From Bacillaceae bacterium (GTDB taxonomy: Bacteria > Bacillota > Bacilli > JACDOE01): a DNA stretch of 64,000 nt. Positions within the stretch are counted from its first letter, which is position 1. Every line of letters starts with the position of its first letter. The translations under genes were made by a program, and so were the position numbers. The notes beneath the pieces are model-generated. The model did not search any database. It was not told the DNA's origin and saw only the letters and a list, made by a program, of their open reading frames with translations. Positions 55,199 to 63,997 of this stretch are shown one piece after another. The stretch lies in contig JACDOE010000001.1 of NCBI GenBank assembly GCA_017656255.1, positions 623,205 through 687,204 of the forward strand, given 5' to 3'.

Positions 55199-56236
55199 CT
55201 ACATTTTGGTAATGAGGTGTTCTGCGATCTGTACGGTGTTCCAGGCTGCCCCTTTCAGAAGGTTGTCAGAAACCACCCAGAGGTGCAGTCCTCTCGGATT
55301 TTCGACATCGCGGCGAATACGTCCCACGAAAACATCCAGTTTACCGGCAGCATCGGTAGCCAGCGGATATTCCTGTTCAGCCGGATTATCCTGGACGACA
55401 ATTCCGGGAGCTTCACGGAGAAGGTTTCGAACATCATTCACATCAAAATCCTCATCTGTTTCAACATACACCGCTTCCGAATGTCCGGTAATCACCGGGA
55501 GACGAACGCAGGTTGCCGATACTTTAATATTCTGGTCATCAAAAATTTTCTTGGTTTCATTAACCATTTTCATTTCTTCACGGGTAAAATCATTCTCTTC
55601 AAAGACATCGATCTGCGGGACCGCATTAAACGCAATCTGATGCTTGCGGGGCAGGGATCCGACCGGCAAAATATCGGGATTCACCGGTTCATTATCCAGG
55701 ACAGCACGGGTCTGACGCAGACATTCTTCCATGGCTTCATAACCGGCTCCTGAAACAGCCTGATAGGTTGACACAATAATCCGGTTGATGCCATATCGAT
55801 CTTTGATCGGTTTTAACGCTGCAACCATTTGAATCGTTGAACAATTGGGGTTGGCAATGAGCCCTTCATGTTCAAAAATTTTGTCAGCATTTACTTCCGG
55901 TACAACCAGTGGTACATCCGGTTCCATACGAAAAGCATTGGTATTATCAACACAGACGGCTCCGCGTTTGACTGCTTCAGGCACCAGTTTTTTGCTGACA
56001 CTGCCACCGGCACTGAATAATGCAATATCCACACCTTTGAAAGCATCAGGCGTTGCTTCTTCCACAACATATTTCTTTCCCTGAAACTGAACGGTTTTTC
56101 CTGCGGATCTTGCTGAAGCAAGAGGTTTTAACTGTCTGACTGGAAAATTCCGATCTTCCAGAACTTTTAGAATTTGTTGTCCTACCGCTCCAGTAGCTCC
56201 CACTACTGCCACATTAAATGATTTTTCCATTGTCAT
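55199..56236 (-). CDS. asd: Aspartate-semialdehyde dehydrogenase
   Basis: A 345-residue NADPH enzyme reducing aspartyl phosphate to the semialdehyde. Nucleotide-binding VVGATGAVGQQIL near residue 10, catalytic Cys in IANPNCSTIQM, and His in GHSEAVYVE. The ATG follows GGAGGAG by about 6 bases. It joins dipicolinate and lysine genes into one run. Confidence 0.96.
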   Translation of the reverse strand: MTMEKSFNVAVVGATGAVGQQILKVLEDRNFPVRQLKPLASARSAGKTVQFQGKKYVVEEATPDAFKGVDIALFSAGGSVSKKLVPEAVKRGAVCVDNTNAFRMEPDVPLVVPEVNADKIFEHEGLIANPNCSTIQMVAALKPIKDRYGINRIIVSTYQAVSGAGYEAMEECLRQTRAVLDNEPVNPDILPVGSLPRKHQIAFNAVPQIDVFEENDFTREEMKMVNETKKIFDDQNIKVSATCVRLPVITGHSEAVYVETDEDFDVNDVRNLLREAPGIVVQDNPAEQEYPLATDAAGKLDVFVGRIRRDVENPRGLHLWVVSDNLLKGAAWNTVQIAEHLITKM

Positions 56237-56313
56237 ACCAGACTCTCCTCCTACAAATTGTTTGTTCATTAAGATATCTATTTTAACAATGAATAAGCAA
56301 GAATAAAAAATGT

Positions 56314-56327
56314 CCGGTTCATTCCGG
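56314..56327 (-). terminator. Weak hairpin after spoVFB
   Basis: CCGG-N6-CCGG followed by a TTTTTT run on the minus strand. The stem is only 4 bp, so termination is doubtful; it may permit partial read-through from spoVFAB into asd. Confidence 0.35.
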
Positions 56328-56358
56328 TGTTTTCATTATCATAACATATGATCGAACC

Positions 56359-56964
56359 TTACGAATACTTATATTTCTCAATAATCACAGGCTGGAGTTG
56401 TTTGCCTTCCAGCGCTGCTTCAACCGTTTCTTTGATCAGATCCATGTGGGATACGAGCGAGTTTTGTTTTTTCTCCGGATTGTCCTGGCCGAACGGTACC
56501 ATGTAAATATTTTTGGCAGCCATCAATTTGGCGATATTAGCCATATTTAATCCGAGTCCATCATTGGTCGAGATGGCGACTACCACCGGCCTTTGATTTC
56601 TCATGGTGGCCTTGGCAGCCATCAATACCGGATTATCCGTAATCGCATTGGCCAGTTTGCTTGTCGAAGCTCCGGTAGAAGGCGCAATCACCATACAATC
56701 CAGAGGATGTTTCGGACCGAGTGGTTCTGCTTCGGGAATACTCGCGATGATCTGGTCCGTACCTGCGGCTTCTTTTATTGCTTCAAGCCATTTCCGGGCC
56801 TCTCCGAACTTGGAATCAACACGGGCAACTGTATAGGTAACGACCGGAACCACTTCAGCACCCGATTCTCTGAGTTTTCGTATCTGTGGAATCACCTCTT
56901 CATAGGTGCAGTGGGAACCTGTTAATCCAAACCCAATTCTCTTGCCGTACACGTCCACCTTCAT
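56359..56964 (-). CDS. spoVFB: Dipicolinate synthase subunit B
   Basis: A 201-residue flavoprotein-like subunit of the enzyme forming dipicolinic acid in the mother cell. The N-terminal GFGLTGSHCTYEEVIPQI and PLDCMVIAPSTGASTSKLANAITD are typical of the Dfp/UbiX-like DpaB family. Its ATG overlaps the stop of spoVFA (ATGA), showing coupled translation. Confidence 0.96.
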   Translation of the reverse strand: MKVDVYGKRIGFGLTGSHCTYEEVIPQIRKLRESGAEVVPVVTYTVARVDSKFGEARKWLEAIKEAAGTDQIIASIPEAEPLGPKHPLDCMVIAPSTGASTSKLANAITDNPVLMAAKATMRNQRPVVVAISTNDGLGLNMANIAKLMAAKNIYMVPFGQDNPEKKQNSLVSHMDLIKETVEAALEGKQLQPVIIEKYKYS

Positions 56965-57854
56965 TCCTCCTGATTTCCCTTTTGTTCCAAAACAAGCCGG
57001 GATAATGTATCCGCCATGATTTTTCCCGCTGTTTTGGGGGCGACGATACCGGGTAAACCAGGTGCAAGCAGCGCTTTGATTCCCATTTTTTCGGCGTATT
57101 GAAAATCAGTTCCTCCGGGGCTTGATGCCAGATCAATGATGACAGCAGACTTCGGCATACTGTCAAGTACTTCCCGGGTTACGATTCTCGTGGGGATGGT
57201 ATTGAAAAGGAGGTCAATATCATGGACACAGGAGCGAAGTTCATTTGTATGAAAAGGTATAAATCCCATTTCGTAAATTCTTGCCAGATGATCCTCTCTA
57301 CGGGCTCCTACTTTAACACGGGCCCCCAGGTTCTTCAACGTACGGGCCATGGTCATTCCCGTACGGCCGAATCCCAGAACAGCACAGGTTGAACCGTGTA
57401 TGGTAATGTCCGTATTTTCAATCGCCATCATTAAGGCGCCTTCAGCTGTAGGAATGGAATTATAAATGGCCACATCATTGCGTCCAAGTAACTGAACCAG
57501 TTTGATGGAATGTTTTGTTGCAAGACGTTCCAGGTAATCCCTGGCCATGCCGGTATAGATGACCGCATGTTGATTCAGGCACGCCAGATGCTGATCAAGA
57601 AGGCGGATGGGTCTCGAACTGAAAATACTTTCCACATATCCCTGATCATCCGTCCCTACCACAGGAAGGACCACAACATCCGCTTTTCTCAGAGTCTCCT
57701 CATCCAGTGGTTTTTTCTCGACAGAAGGCATTTCCTCGTTCAGATCCTCAAAACCGACCAGCGTCACGGTCGCCTTCAGATCAGAAAATTTCTTGATCAC
57801 TTCCAATTGCCGGGCATCCCCACCAATAACGACCACATGGATTCCTCTCAGCAT
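56961..57854 (-). CDS. spoVFA: Dipicolinate synthase subunit A
   Basis: A 297-residue NAD(P)-binding subunit. A first Rossmann-like part (VVVIGGDARQLEVIK) and a second (CAVLGFGRTGMTMARTLK) are visible. The length agrees with B. subtilis DpaA. The ATG at 57854 stands 10 bases after AAAGGAG; a longer N-terminal reading is rejected. In B. subtilis the pair is under mother-cell sigma-K; I could not find a convincing sigma-K box here. Confidence 0.96.
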   Translation of the reverse strand: MLRGIHVVVIGGDARQLEVIKKFSDLKATVTLVGFEDLNEEMPSVEKKPLDEETLRKADVVVLPVVGTDDQGYVESIFSSRPIRLLDQHLACLNQHAVIYTGMARDYLERLATKHSIKLVQLLGRNDVAIYNSIPTAEGALMMAIENTDITIHGSTCAVLGFGRTGMTMARTLKNLGARVKVGARREDHLARIYEMGFIPFHTNELRSCVHDIDLLFNTIPTRIVTREVLDSMPKSAVIIDLASSPGGTDFQYAEKMGIKALLAPGLPGIVAPKTAGKIMADTLSRLVLEQKGNQEE

Positions 57855-57993
57855 CCTCAGAGTACTCCTTTCAAAATATTGTACTGTAAATCGGGAGTTG
57901 GGTAAAGGTACGCCTGCTTTCCAGACACAACCCGGTATCGTCGTCACATATTTATCCTATTCGCCTTCATTTTTGTTGTTACAATAACAAAAA

Positions 57994-58023
57994 GCCCTGT
58001 GACCTTATGCAGGGTCACAGGGC
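57994..58023 (-). terminator. Intrinsic terminator after ymxH
   Basis: A perfect 11-bp stem GCCCTGTGACC/GGTCACAGGGC with an 8-base loop and minus-strand TTTTTGTTATT tail. Confidence 0.88.
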
Positions 58024-58038
58024 ACACCGGAAAGGGTC

Positions 58039-58293
58039 CTATTCTCTTGCCAATCCCCTTTGTTTTAATTCGACGATGATCATCTCCGGTCCGATTTTAC
58101 GTATGGCTTTCCAGGGGATAACGACATCATCCCTTTTCCTGCCCAGTCCCAGAAAACCTGTACCCGGCAGGATAATAGATTCAATTTCCCCGCTTTCAGG
58201 ATGAACTTCAAGATCAGACTGGGAGACGACTCCCACTCTTTCACCATTGTCAAGATTGACGATTTCCTTACCACTGAATTCAGAGAAACGCAT
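58039..58293 (-). CDS. ymxH: YlmC/YmxH family sporulation protein (PRC-barrel)
   Basis: An 84-residue PRC-barrel protein (RFSEFSGKEIVNLDNGERVG, IPWKAIRKIG). In B. subtilis it is encoded beside the M16 peptidase gene and spoVF. Function unclear. The second ATG (after GAGGAGGG by 6 bases) is taken as start; the first overlaps the ribosome site. Confidence 0.9.
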   Translation of the reverse strand: MRFSEFSGKEIVNLDNGERVGVVSQSDLEVHPESGEIESIILPGTGFLGLGRKRDDVVIPWKAIRKIGPEMIIVELKQRGLARE

Positions 58294-58380
58294 GCCCATC
58301 CCTCCTCATTATTACAAATTATGCTGAACATCCTCACAAAAGCACTTGAAATTACGTCCAATTAGATTTGCATAAAAAAA

Positions 58381-58420
58381 GATCGGGCGTTGCCGCTCAA
58401 TTGCCTGTTAAAGCCCGATC
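58381..58420 (-). terminator. Intrinsic terminator after dut
   Basis: An 8-bp stem GATCGGGC/GCCCGATC with a 24-base loop and a minus-strand TTTTTTT tail. Confidence 0.8.
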
Positions 58421-58434
58421 GATGTTTTCGTTAT

Positions 58435-58887
58435 TTATACACCTGTATGTCCAAAACCGCCGGAACCTCGAAGGGAATCCGGTAAATCATCCGCTTCTTC
58501 GAGTCGAACAGCCGGAACATATTGAAAAACCATCTGGGCGATTCGATCGCCTCTGTTTATATCAAACGATTCTTCGCCGTGATTAATCAGGATCACACCG
58601 ACCTCACCACGATAATCGGCATCAACAGTTCCCGGTGAATTCAGGCAGGTGATCCCTTTTTTCAGGGCCAGTCCACTTCTGGGACGGATTTGTGCTTCCA
58701 GCCGGGCCGGCATGGCAAGACTGAAACCGGCAGGTATCAGTTTTCGCTCGCCGGGCTTAAGCGTAACGGTTTCCTTCACCGCCGCAAACAAGTCAAAGCC
58801 GCTGGCCAGCTCAGACATTTGAGTGGGAAGTGGAATATCTTCATTTCCGGGTAATTTCTTAATTAGAACTTGAACAGGTTCAGACAA
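58435..58887 (-). CDS. dut: dUTP diphosphatase
   Basis: A 150-residue trimeric dUTPase preventing uracil incorporation and providing dUMP. Motifs: SGFDLFAA, RPRSGLALK, SPGTVDADYRGEV and the glycine-rich RGSGGFGHTG at the C-terminus. The TTG start is 6 bases after GAGGAGTG; it overlaps the end of the M16 peptidase gene by 8 bases. Confidence 0.94.
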   Translation of the reverse strand: MSEPVQVLIKKLPGNEDIPLPTQMSELASGFDLFAAVKETVTLKPGERKLIPAGFSLAMPARLEAQIRPRSGLALKKGITCLNSPGTVDADYRGEVGVILINHGEESFDINRGDRIAQMVFQYVPAVRLEEADDLPDSLRGSGGFGHTGV

Positions 58888-60136
58888 GGATATCACTCCT
58901 CAATTTTTCTGGAATTCCGGCATGGGGGCTGACCAGTGCCAGAGAAGCTTCCCCAGTCAGGACATCTTCCGTGACCTTTTTTACGGAGGACATGGAAACA
59001 GCATCCACCCGCTCGATCACGTCATCAAGGTTCAGGTGACGACCGAGAAGCAGTTCATTTTTACCCAGTCGGCTCATTCTGCTGCTGGTGCTCTCCAGAC
59101 TGAGCATGAGGCTGCCTTTTAATTGCTGCTTTCCTTTTTCCAGTTCCTCTTCTGAAATCCCTCGATCACGAATCTCCTGCAGAATATCAAATACAACCTG
59201 GTGGACCTGCTCCAGCTGGTTATGGGCTGTCCCCGCATAGATGGTAAACATGCCACTGTCTTTAAAGCTGGAGTGATAGGAAAAGACAGAATAAGCCAGT
59301 CCCCGTTCTTCCCGTACCTCCTGAAAAAGCCGGGAACTCATGCTTCCGCCGAGAACATTGTTAAGTAATATCAGCGAATACAGATTTTCGTGGTCGATGG
59401 CATAACCGGGAAACGAGATACAGAGATGAGACTGTTCCGTTTCCTTTTTTTGATGGATGGCCCCCCTTGTAAAAACAGGGGGATTTAAAGTCACTTCAGA
59501 CGATCCTTTGTTTTGATATTGTGCAAAATGGGTCTCAATCTGTTCCAGCAGCTCATCTGTGACATTTCCCGCCACCGCAATAACTGTATTTTCCGGGGTG
59601 TAACGGTCTTCTATGTACTTAAACAGATCATCACGCGATAAACTTTTTAAAACTTGTTCGCTCCCCAGAATGCTGTAACCGAGAGGATGGTCCCGGTAGC
59701 AGACCCTGGAGATCAGGTCATGAACCAGGTCATCCGGGGTGTCGTCATACATGCGAATTTCTTCAATGACCACATTGACTTCTTTTTTTAACTCATCCGG
59801 ATCAAAGACGGAATTAAAGTACATATCTGCCAGAATATCCAGGGCATAGACAGCGTGTTCATCCAATATTCGTGCATAGTAACAGGTGTATTCCTTCGAT
59901 GTAAACGCATTAACGTTTCCGCCGATCTGATCAAAAGCCTCCGCTATTTCGCGCGCGGAACGGGTCCGGGTTCCTTTAAACATCATATGTTCAATAAAAT
60001 GAGAAATCCCGTTATTCAAAGGTGTTTCATATTTTGAGCCCGTTCCCACCCAGATCCCGATGGCGACGGACCGTACGGATGGGATTCGTTCGACAACCAC
60101 GCGAACCCCATTGGAAAGTTTCAATTTTTCAATCAC
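58880..60136 (-). CDS. mlpA: M16-family zinc peptidase (MlpA/YmxG)
   Basis: A 418-residue processing-peptidase homologue. Zinc motif HFIEH (in GISHFIEHMMFKG) near residue 46 and the distal Glu in VVIEEIRMYDDTP are intact, so it is active. Its start is GTG, 6 bases after GGAGG. In B. subtilis the homologue lies between ylxY and ymxH, as here with dut inserted. It is a third M16 protein in this window, apart from the YmfF/YmfH pair. Confidence 0.93.
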   Translation of the reverse strand: MIEKLKLSNGVRVVVERIPSVRSVAIGIWVGTGSKYETPLNNGISHFIEHMMFKGTRTRSAREIAEAFDQIGGNVNAFTSKEYTCYYARILDEHAVYALDILADMYFNSVFDPDELKKEVNVVIEEIRMYDDTPDDLVHDLISRVCYRDHPLGYSILGSEQVLKSLSRDDLFKYIEDRYTPENTVIAVAGNVTDELLEQIETHFAQYQNKGSSEVTLNPPVFTRGAIHQKKETEQSHLCISFPGYAIDHENLYSLILLNNVLGGSMSSRLFQEVREERGLAYSVFSYHSSFKDSGMFTIYAGTAHNQLEQVHQVVFDILQEIRDRGISEEELEKGKQQLKGSLMLSLESTSSRMSRLGKNELLLGRHLNLDDVIERVDAVSMSSVKKVTEDVLTGEASLALVSPHAGIPEKLRSDILV

Positions 60137-60199
60137 AGAGATCCTCCTCAAAATTTCTGTCTTTAGTCTACCTAATTGATAATAGCAAAAATACCCTGT

Positions 60200-61177
60200 T
60201 CACTCAACAACATCCATCCTTTCAGGAGATAAGACGTCACTTACCGTACCTGGTATCAGCCCTTTTTTTTCAGCTGCTTCGATCAGAGATGGGAGGGCCC
60301 GGGTACTGGATGATGTCGGATGCATCAGAATCAGTGAACCATGATCCAGCTTCGGTGAAAGGCGATTCAGAATTTGCTGCGGGTCCGGTTTTTTCCAGTC
60401 TATTGTATCCAGGGTCCACAGGATGGTTTTCATGCCGAGACGGTCAGCAATCACCACAACCCTTTGATTGTAATCGCCTGACGGAGGAGCAAACAGAGTC
60501 GGTTTCACTTCCAGTACCTCTTCAATCACCTTATTCGTCTGTACGATTTCCCCGGTTATTTTTTCAGATGATAGACGGCTCATATCAGGATGGGAATAGG
60601 CATGATTGCCAATTTCATGGCCGGCTTCCGCGATCTGACGTCCCAGTTCCGGATTTTTCTTGAGCCACTTGCCTTCCAGAAAAAAGGTGGTCTTGACCTG
60701 GTAGCGATCCAGAATTTCCAGGATTTCCGGAATATATTCATTTCCCCACGCCACATTAATCATAAATGAGACCATCGGTTTGTGGGGATTTCCTCTATAC
60801 ACGGGAGAAGGTTCCAGATCCTCCAGTTGAACAGAGGGAGAAATCTGCCGATATACCAGGTCCTCTTCGGAAACATCACGTTTTCCCCTGAGGTTTCTCA
60901 GCGTCGCTTCGATATCCACCTCTTTGCCGTTATACCCGGGAATCGCTTTCCAGACCGGATCGATTCGCGCATTATCCGGCGGAACAAACTGTTTTTCAGC
61001 CATTTCTTTCACTTTCTGTTCCAGCGCTTGATTCTGTCGAGACCTGGTTTCAATGACATCTTCGTTATTTTTTATAGTAGCCATGTATTGATTAACGGGT
61101 TCGGAATTGATTACAGCCACTGAGGCGAGGATAAAAGCAGCCAGCACCAAAAACGGGATCACAGGTTTTTGATTCAT
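60200..61177 (-). CDS. ylxY: YlxY-type polysaccharide deacetylase homologue
   Basis: A 325-residue protein with an N-terminal signal anchor (residues 6-24), a coiled/acidic region, then a NodB-like domain from about residue 133. The zinc pair H192/H196 is kept (GNHAYSHPDMS), but the segment that normally reads TFDDG is INVAWGNEY (140-148), so the catalytic Asp pair is missing. It is probably exported, facing the wall. The ATG follows GGAGG. Confidence 0.92.
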   Translation of the reverse strand: MNQKPVIPFLVLAAFILASVAVINSEPVNQYMATIKNNEDVIETRSRQNQALEQKVKEMAEKQFVPPDNARIDPVWKAIPGYNGKEVDIEATLRNLRGKRDVSEEDLVYRQISPSVQLEDLEPSPVYRGNPHKPMVSFMINVAWGNEYIPEILEILDRYQVKTTFFLEGKWLKKNPELGRQIAEAGHEIGNHAYSHPDMSRLSSEKITGEIVQTNKVIEEVLEVKPTLFAPPSGDYNQRVVVIADRLGMKTILWTLDTIDWKKPDPQQILNRLSPKLDHGSLILMHPTSSSTRALPSLIEAAEKKGLIPGTVSDVLSPERMDVVE

Positions 61178-61260
61178 AAAAAAACCTCCATTTCATTAAA
61201 ACCCATCCTTTCATGAACAAGGTATGCAAAATGAAACGGAGTTATTATACAGGCATAAGA

Positions 61261-61288
61261 AAAAAGCTTCCTTTCGAGAAGCTTTTTT
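61261..61288. terminator. Terminator after pnp
   Basis: A perfect 10-bp stem AAAAAGCTTC/GAAGCTTTTT with a 7-base loop and T-tracts on both sides, so it can work in either direction; on the minus strand it closes pnp. Confidence 0.85.
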
Positions 61289-61295
61289 TCGGGTT

Positions 61296-63410
61296 TTATT
61301 TAATGGTTTCTTTTCCTTTGGCTTCCTTGGACTCTTTCAAGACGACTTTACGTGAAAGATTGATCCGTCCCTGGTTATCAATTTCCACAACTTTGACCAT
61401 AATGGTGTCTCCGACCGATACCACATCATCTGTACTCTTGACCCTTTCTTCCGCCAGTTGTGAAATGTGTACCAGACCTTCTTTTCCGGCGAACAATTCA
61501 ACGAACGCCCCATATTTTTCAACACGGGTTACTTTTCCGAGATACACCTGACCGACTTCCACTTCACGAGTCAGATCTTCGATGATTTTTCGGGCCTTTT
61601 CGTTCATTTCACTGTCTACAGATGCGATGTAAATGCGTCCATCCTGTTCAATATCAATCTTGACTCCGGTTTCTTCGATAATCTTGTTGATAATCCGTCC
61701 GCTCGGACCGATGACATCGCGAATCTTGTCCGCATCAATCCGCAGCGTGGTAATTTTGGGAGCAAATGGTGAAAGCTCTTTTCTGGGTTCGGAGATGGCA
61801 TCCGTCATTTTACCCAGGATAAACAGCCGCCCTTCTCTCGCCTGTTTCAAAGCCTGCTCCAGGATATTGCGGTCAATCCCTTCAATTTTGATGTCCATCT
61901 GCAGCGCAGTAACCCCGTTTGACGTTCCGGCCACTTTAAAGTCCATGTCTCCAAGGTGATCTTCCATTCCCTGAATATCAGACAGGACGGTGACGTTATC
62001 GCCTTCTTTGACTAACCCCATCGCAATTCCGGCGACCGGTGCCTTAATCGGTACCCCTGCATCCATCAGAGCCAGCGTACTGGCGCAGATACTGGCCTGA
62101 GACGTGGATCCGTTAGATTCGAGAACTTCCGATACGAGACGAATTGTATAGGGGAATTCATCTTCTGAAGGAATGACCGGTTCCAGGGCTCTTTCACCCA
62201 GAGCTCCGTGTCCGATTTCACGTCTTCCTGGCGGTCTGAGAGGTCTCGCTTCCCCGACACTGTATGGCGGGAAATTATAATGGTGCATAAATCGTTTGGA
62301 TTCTTCAAGCCCCAGCCCGTCGAGAATCTGTACATCTCCTAGAGCACCCAGTGTACAGACGGACAACGCCTGGGTCTGACCTCTTGTAAACAATCCGGAA
62401 CCGTGCGTCCGATGAAGCAGTCCGACTTCACAGGAAATCGGTCTGATTTCATCCACTTTACGGCCATCCGGACGAACCTTGTCTTCCAGAATAAGCCGGC
62501 GAACTTCTTTTTTCAGGATGTTATCCAGTACTTCCTGTACCTGTGACAACTGATCTTCTTCATAGATTTCTTCAAAATGCTTAAGCGTTTCTTCATTCAC
62601 ACGGTCAATGGCATCCTGTCGCGCCTGTTTTTCTTCAACCTGGATCGCCTGAAGCATTTTATCAGTGGCAAATTCACGAACGGCCCGGTCGATATCCTCA
62701 TCCACTTTATGTAATTCAACTTCCATTTTGGGCTGACCGATTTCTTTCACGATTTTTTCCTGAAAGGCAACCAGTTCCTGAATTTTTTTATGCCCCACCA
62801 TGATGGCTTCAAGCATGATTTCTTCCGGCACTTCATCCGCCCCGGCTTCCACCATGTTAATGGCACTGGCGGTACCGGCCACGACCAGATGAATATCACT
62901 TTTTTCAGCCTGTTCCACGTTCGGATTAATCACGAACTCTCCGTCGATTCTTCCGACATTGACCCCGGCGATCGGTCCGTTAAAAGGTACATTGGAGATC
63001 GATAAAGCGGCAGAGGTTCCAATCATTGCGGCAAATTCCGGTGAGCAATCCTGATCAACCGAAAGTACCGTGTTGACAACCTGCACCTCATTTCGAAAAC
63101 CGTCCGGAAATAACGGGCGGATCGGCCGATCAATCAAACGGGCTGCCAGCGTTGCTTTTTCGCTGGGACGGCCTTCCCGTTTTATAAAACCTCCCGGGAT
63201 TTTACCTACGGCATATAACCGTTCTTCATAGTTGACAGTCAACGGAAAGAAGTCAAGATCTGAGGGTTTATCCGAAGCAGTCACCGTGGATAAAACGGCG
63301 GTATCTCCATATCGGACTAAGACCGCAGCATTTGCTTGTTTGGCCAACTTTCCGTATTCAATGGATAGCTTTCGTCCTGCCACATCCATTTCGTAAGTCT
63401 TAACTTCCAT
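61296..63410 (-). CDS. pnp: Polyribonucleotide nucleotidyltransferase (PNPase)
   Basis: A 704-residue trimeric 3'-to-5' phosphorolytic exonuclease. Two RNase PH domains ([40 protein letters not shown]), then KH ([12 protein letters not shown]) and S1 ([17 protein letters not shown], then [10 protein letters not shown]). The length is normal. It follows rpsO and forms the conserved rpsO-pnp pair. Confidence 0.97.
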   Translation of the reverse strand: MEVKTYEMDVAGRKLSIEYGKLAKQANAAVLVRYGDTAVLSTVTASDKPSDLDFFPLTVNYEERLYAVGKIPGGFIKREGRPSEKATLAARLIDRPIRPLFPDGFRNEVQVVNTVLSVDQDCSPEFAAMIGTSAALSISNVPFNGPIAGVNVGRIDGEFVINPNVEQAEKSDIHLVVAGTASAINMVEAGADEVPEEIMLEAIMVGHKKIQELVAFQEKIVKEIGQPKMEVELHKVDEDIDRAVREFATDKMLQAIQVEEKQARQDAIDRVNEETLKHFEEIYEEDQLSQVQEVLDNILKKEVRRLILEDKVRPDGRKVDEIRPISCEVGLLHRTHGSGLFTRGQTQALSVCTLGALGDVQILDGLGLEESKRFMHHYNFPPYSVGEARPLRPPGRREIGHGALGERALEPVIPSEDEFPYTIRLVSEVLESNGSTSQASICASTLALMDAGVPIKAPVAGIAMGLVKEGDNVTVLSDIQGMEDHLGDMDFKVAGTSNGVTALQMDIKIEGIDRNILEQALKQAREGRLFILGKMTDAISEPRKELSPFAPKITTLRIDADKIRDVIGPSGRIINKIIEETGVKIDIEQDGRIYIASVDSEMNEKARKIIEDLTREVEVGQVYLGKVTRVEKYGAFVELFAGKEGLVHISQLAEERVKSTDDVVSVGDTIMVKVVEIDNQGRINLSRKVVLKESKEAKGKETIK

Positions 63411-63511
63411 GAAAGCATAATCCTCCTCTCATTAATCATATATACAATTCTTCATCATCTTATTATTTCCTTCTATCAACGGAATAAAAACAAATACCAT
63501 CTTTGTTAAAA

Positions 63512-63545
63512 AAAATCTTTCCACCCGTGAAGATGGAAAGATTTT
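63512..63545 (-). terminator. Intrinsic terminator between rpsO and pnp
   Basis: A perfect 12-bp stem AAAATCTTTCCA/TGGAAAGATTTT with a 10-base loop and minus-strand TTTTTTTT. Read-through or an internal promoter would be needed for pnp. Confidence 0.88.
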
Positions 63546-63555
63546 GCAACACATC

Positions 63556-63825
63556 TTATCGACGTAATCCGAGCTTCTGGATCAGGTTACGATACCGGTT
63601 AATATCATTTTCCTTCAGGTAGTTAAGCAGATTACGCCGTTTACCGACCATTTTCAAGAGACCGCGGCGTGAATGATGATCCTTCTTGTGTTCACGCAGG
63701 TGCTCGTTTAAGTAATTGATCTTCTCCGTCAGGATAGCAATTTGTACTTCAGGCGAACCTGTATCGGATTCGTGTGTACGGAATTCTTCAATAATCTGCT
63801 GCTTTCTTTCCTGGGTCAGTGCCAT
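63556..63825 (-). CDS. rpsO: 30S ribosomal protein S15 (uS15)
   Basis: An 89-residue ribosomal protein that binds the 16S rRNA central junction early in assembly. [39 protein letters not shown] and the C-terminal [10 protein letters not shown] are invariant. The start ATG has AAGGAGGTGA at ideal distance. A structured 5' leader suggests autoregulation. Confidence 0.97.
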   Translation of the reverse strand: MALTQERKQQIIEEFRTHESDTGSPEVQIAILTEKINYLNEHLREHKKDHHSRRGLLKMVGKRRNLLNYLKENDINRYRNLIQKLGLRR

Positions 63826-63962
63826 CCTTATTCACCTCCTTATATTGTCATCCCCTATAGCCCAGAGTATCGACGGTGACCCGATATTCCACGCTATGGT
63901 TAAAGCCTGTTAAAGGCATTGGCAGGATCGTCCAACCGACTGGTTGTGATCCTTCTTACAGG
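63826..63962 (-). promoter_or_regulatory. Structured 5' leader of rpsO (candidate S15 autoregulatory element)
   Basis: About 135 bases between promoter and rpsO. On the minus strand, GGATC...GATCC encloses AACC/GGTT, then a GCCT/AGGC hairpin, then a long hairpin with ATAGC/GCTAT and TATCG/CGATA (63857-63897) ending just before the ribosome site. S15 is known to bind leader RNAs of its own gene in several bacteria; the sequence does not match a named class I can verify. Confidence 0.5.
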
Positions 63963-63967
63963 GAATT

Positions 63968-63997
63968 AGTATAGCATAAATGCAGTAGGAAAGTAAA
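63968..63997 (-). promoter_or_regulatory. Sigma-A promoter of rpsO
   Basis: Minus-strand TTTACT (63997-63992), an 18-base spacer and TATACT (63973-63968). It drives the structured rpsO leader. Confidence 0.6.

Noticed and set aside
52998-57854. Lysine riboswitch controlling the asd-dapG-dapA run
   Set aside because: No leader long enough and no lysine-riboswitch-like fold is visible between the genes.
57855-57960. Sigma-K promoter for spoVFA
   Set aside because: Expected from B. subtilis, but no CATAnnnTA box with a suitable -35 could be found, so it is not annotated.
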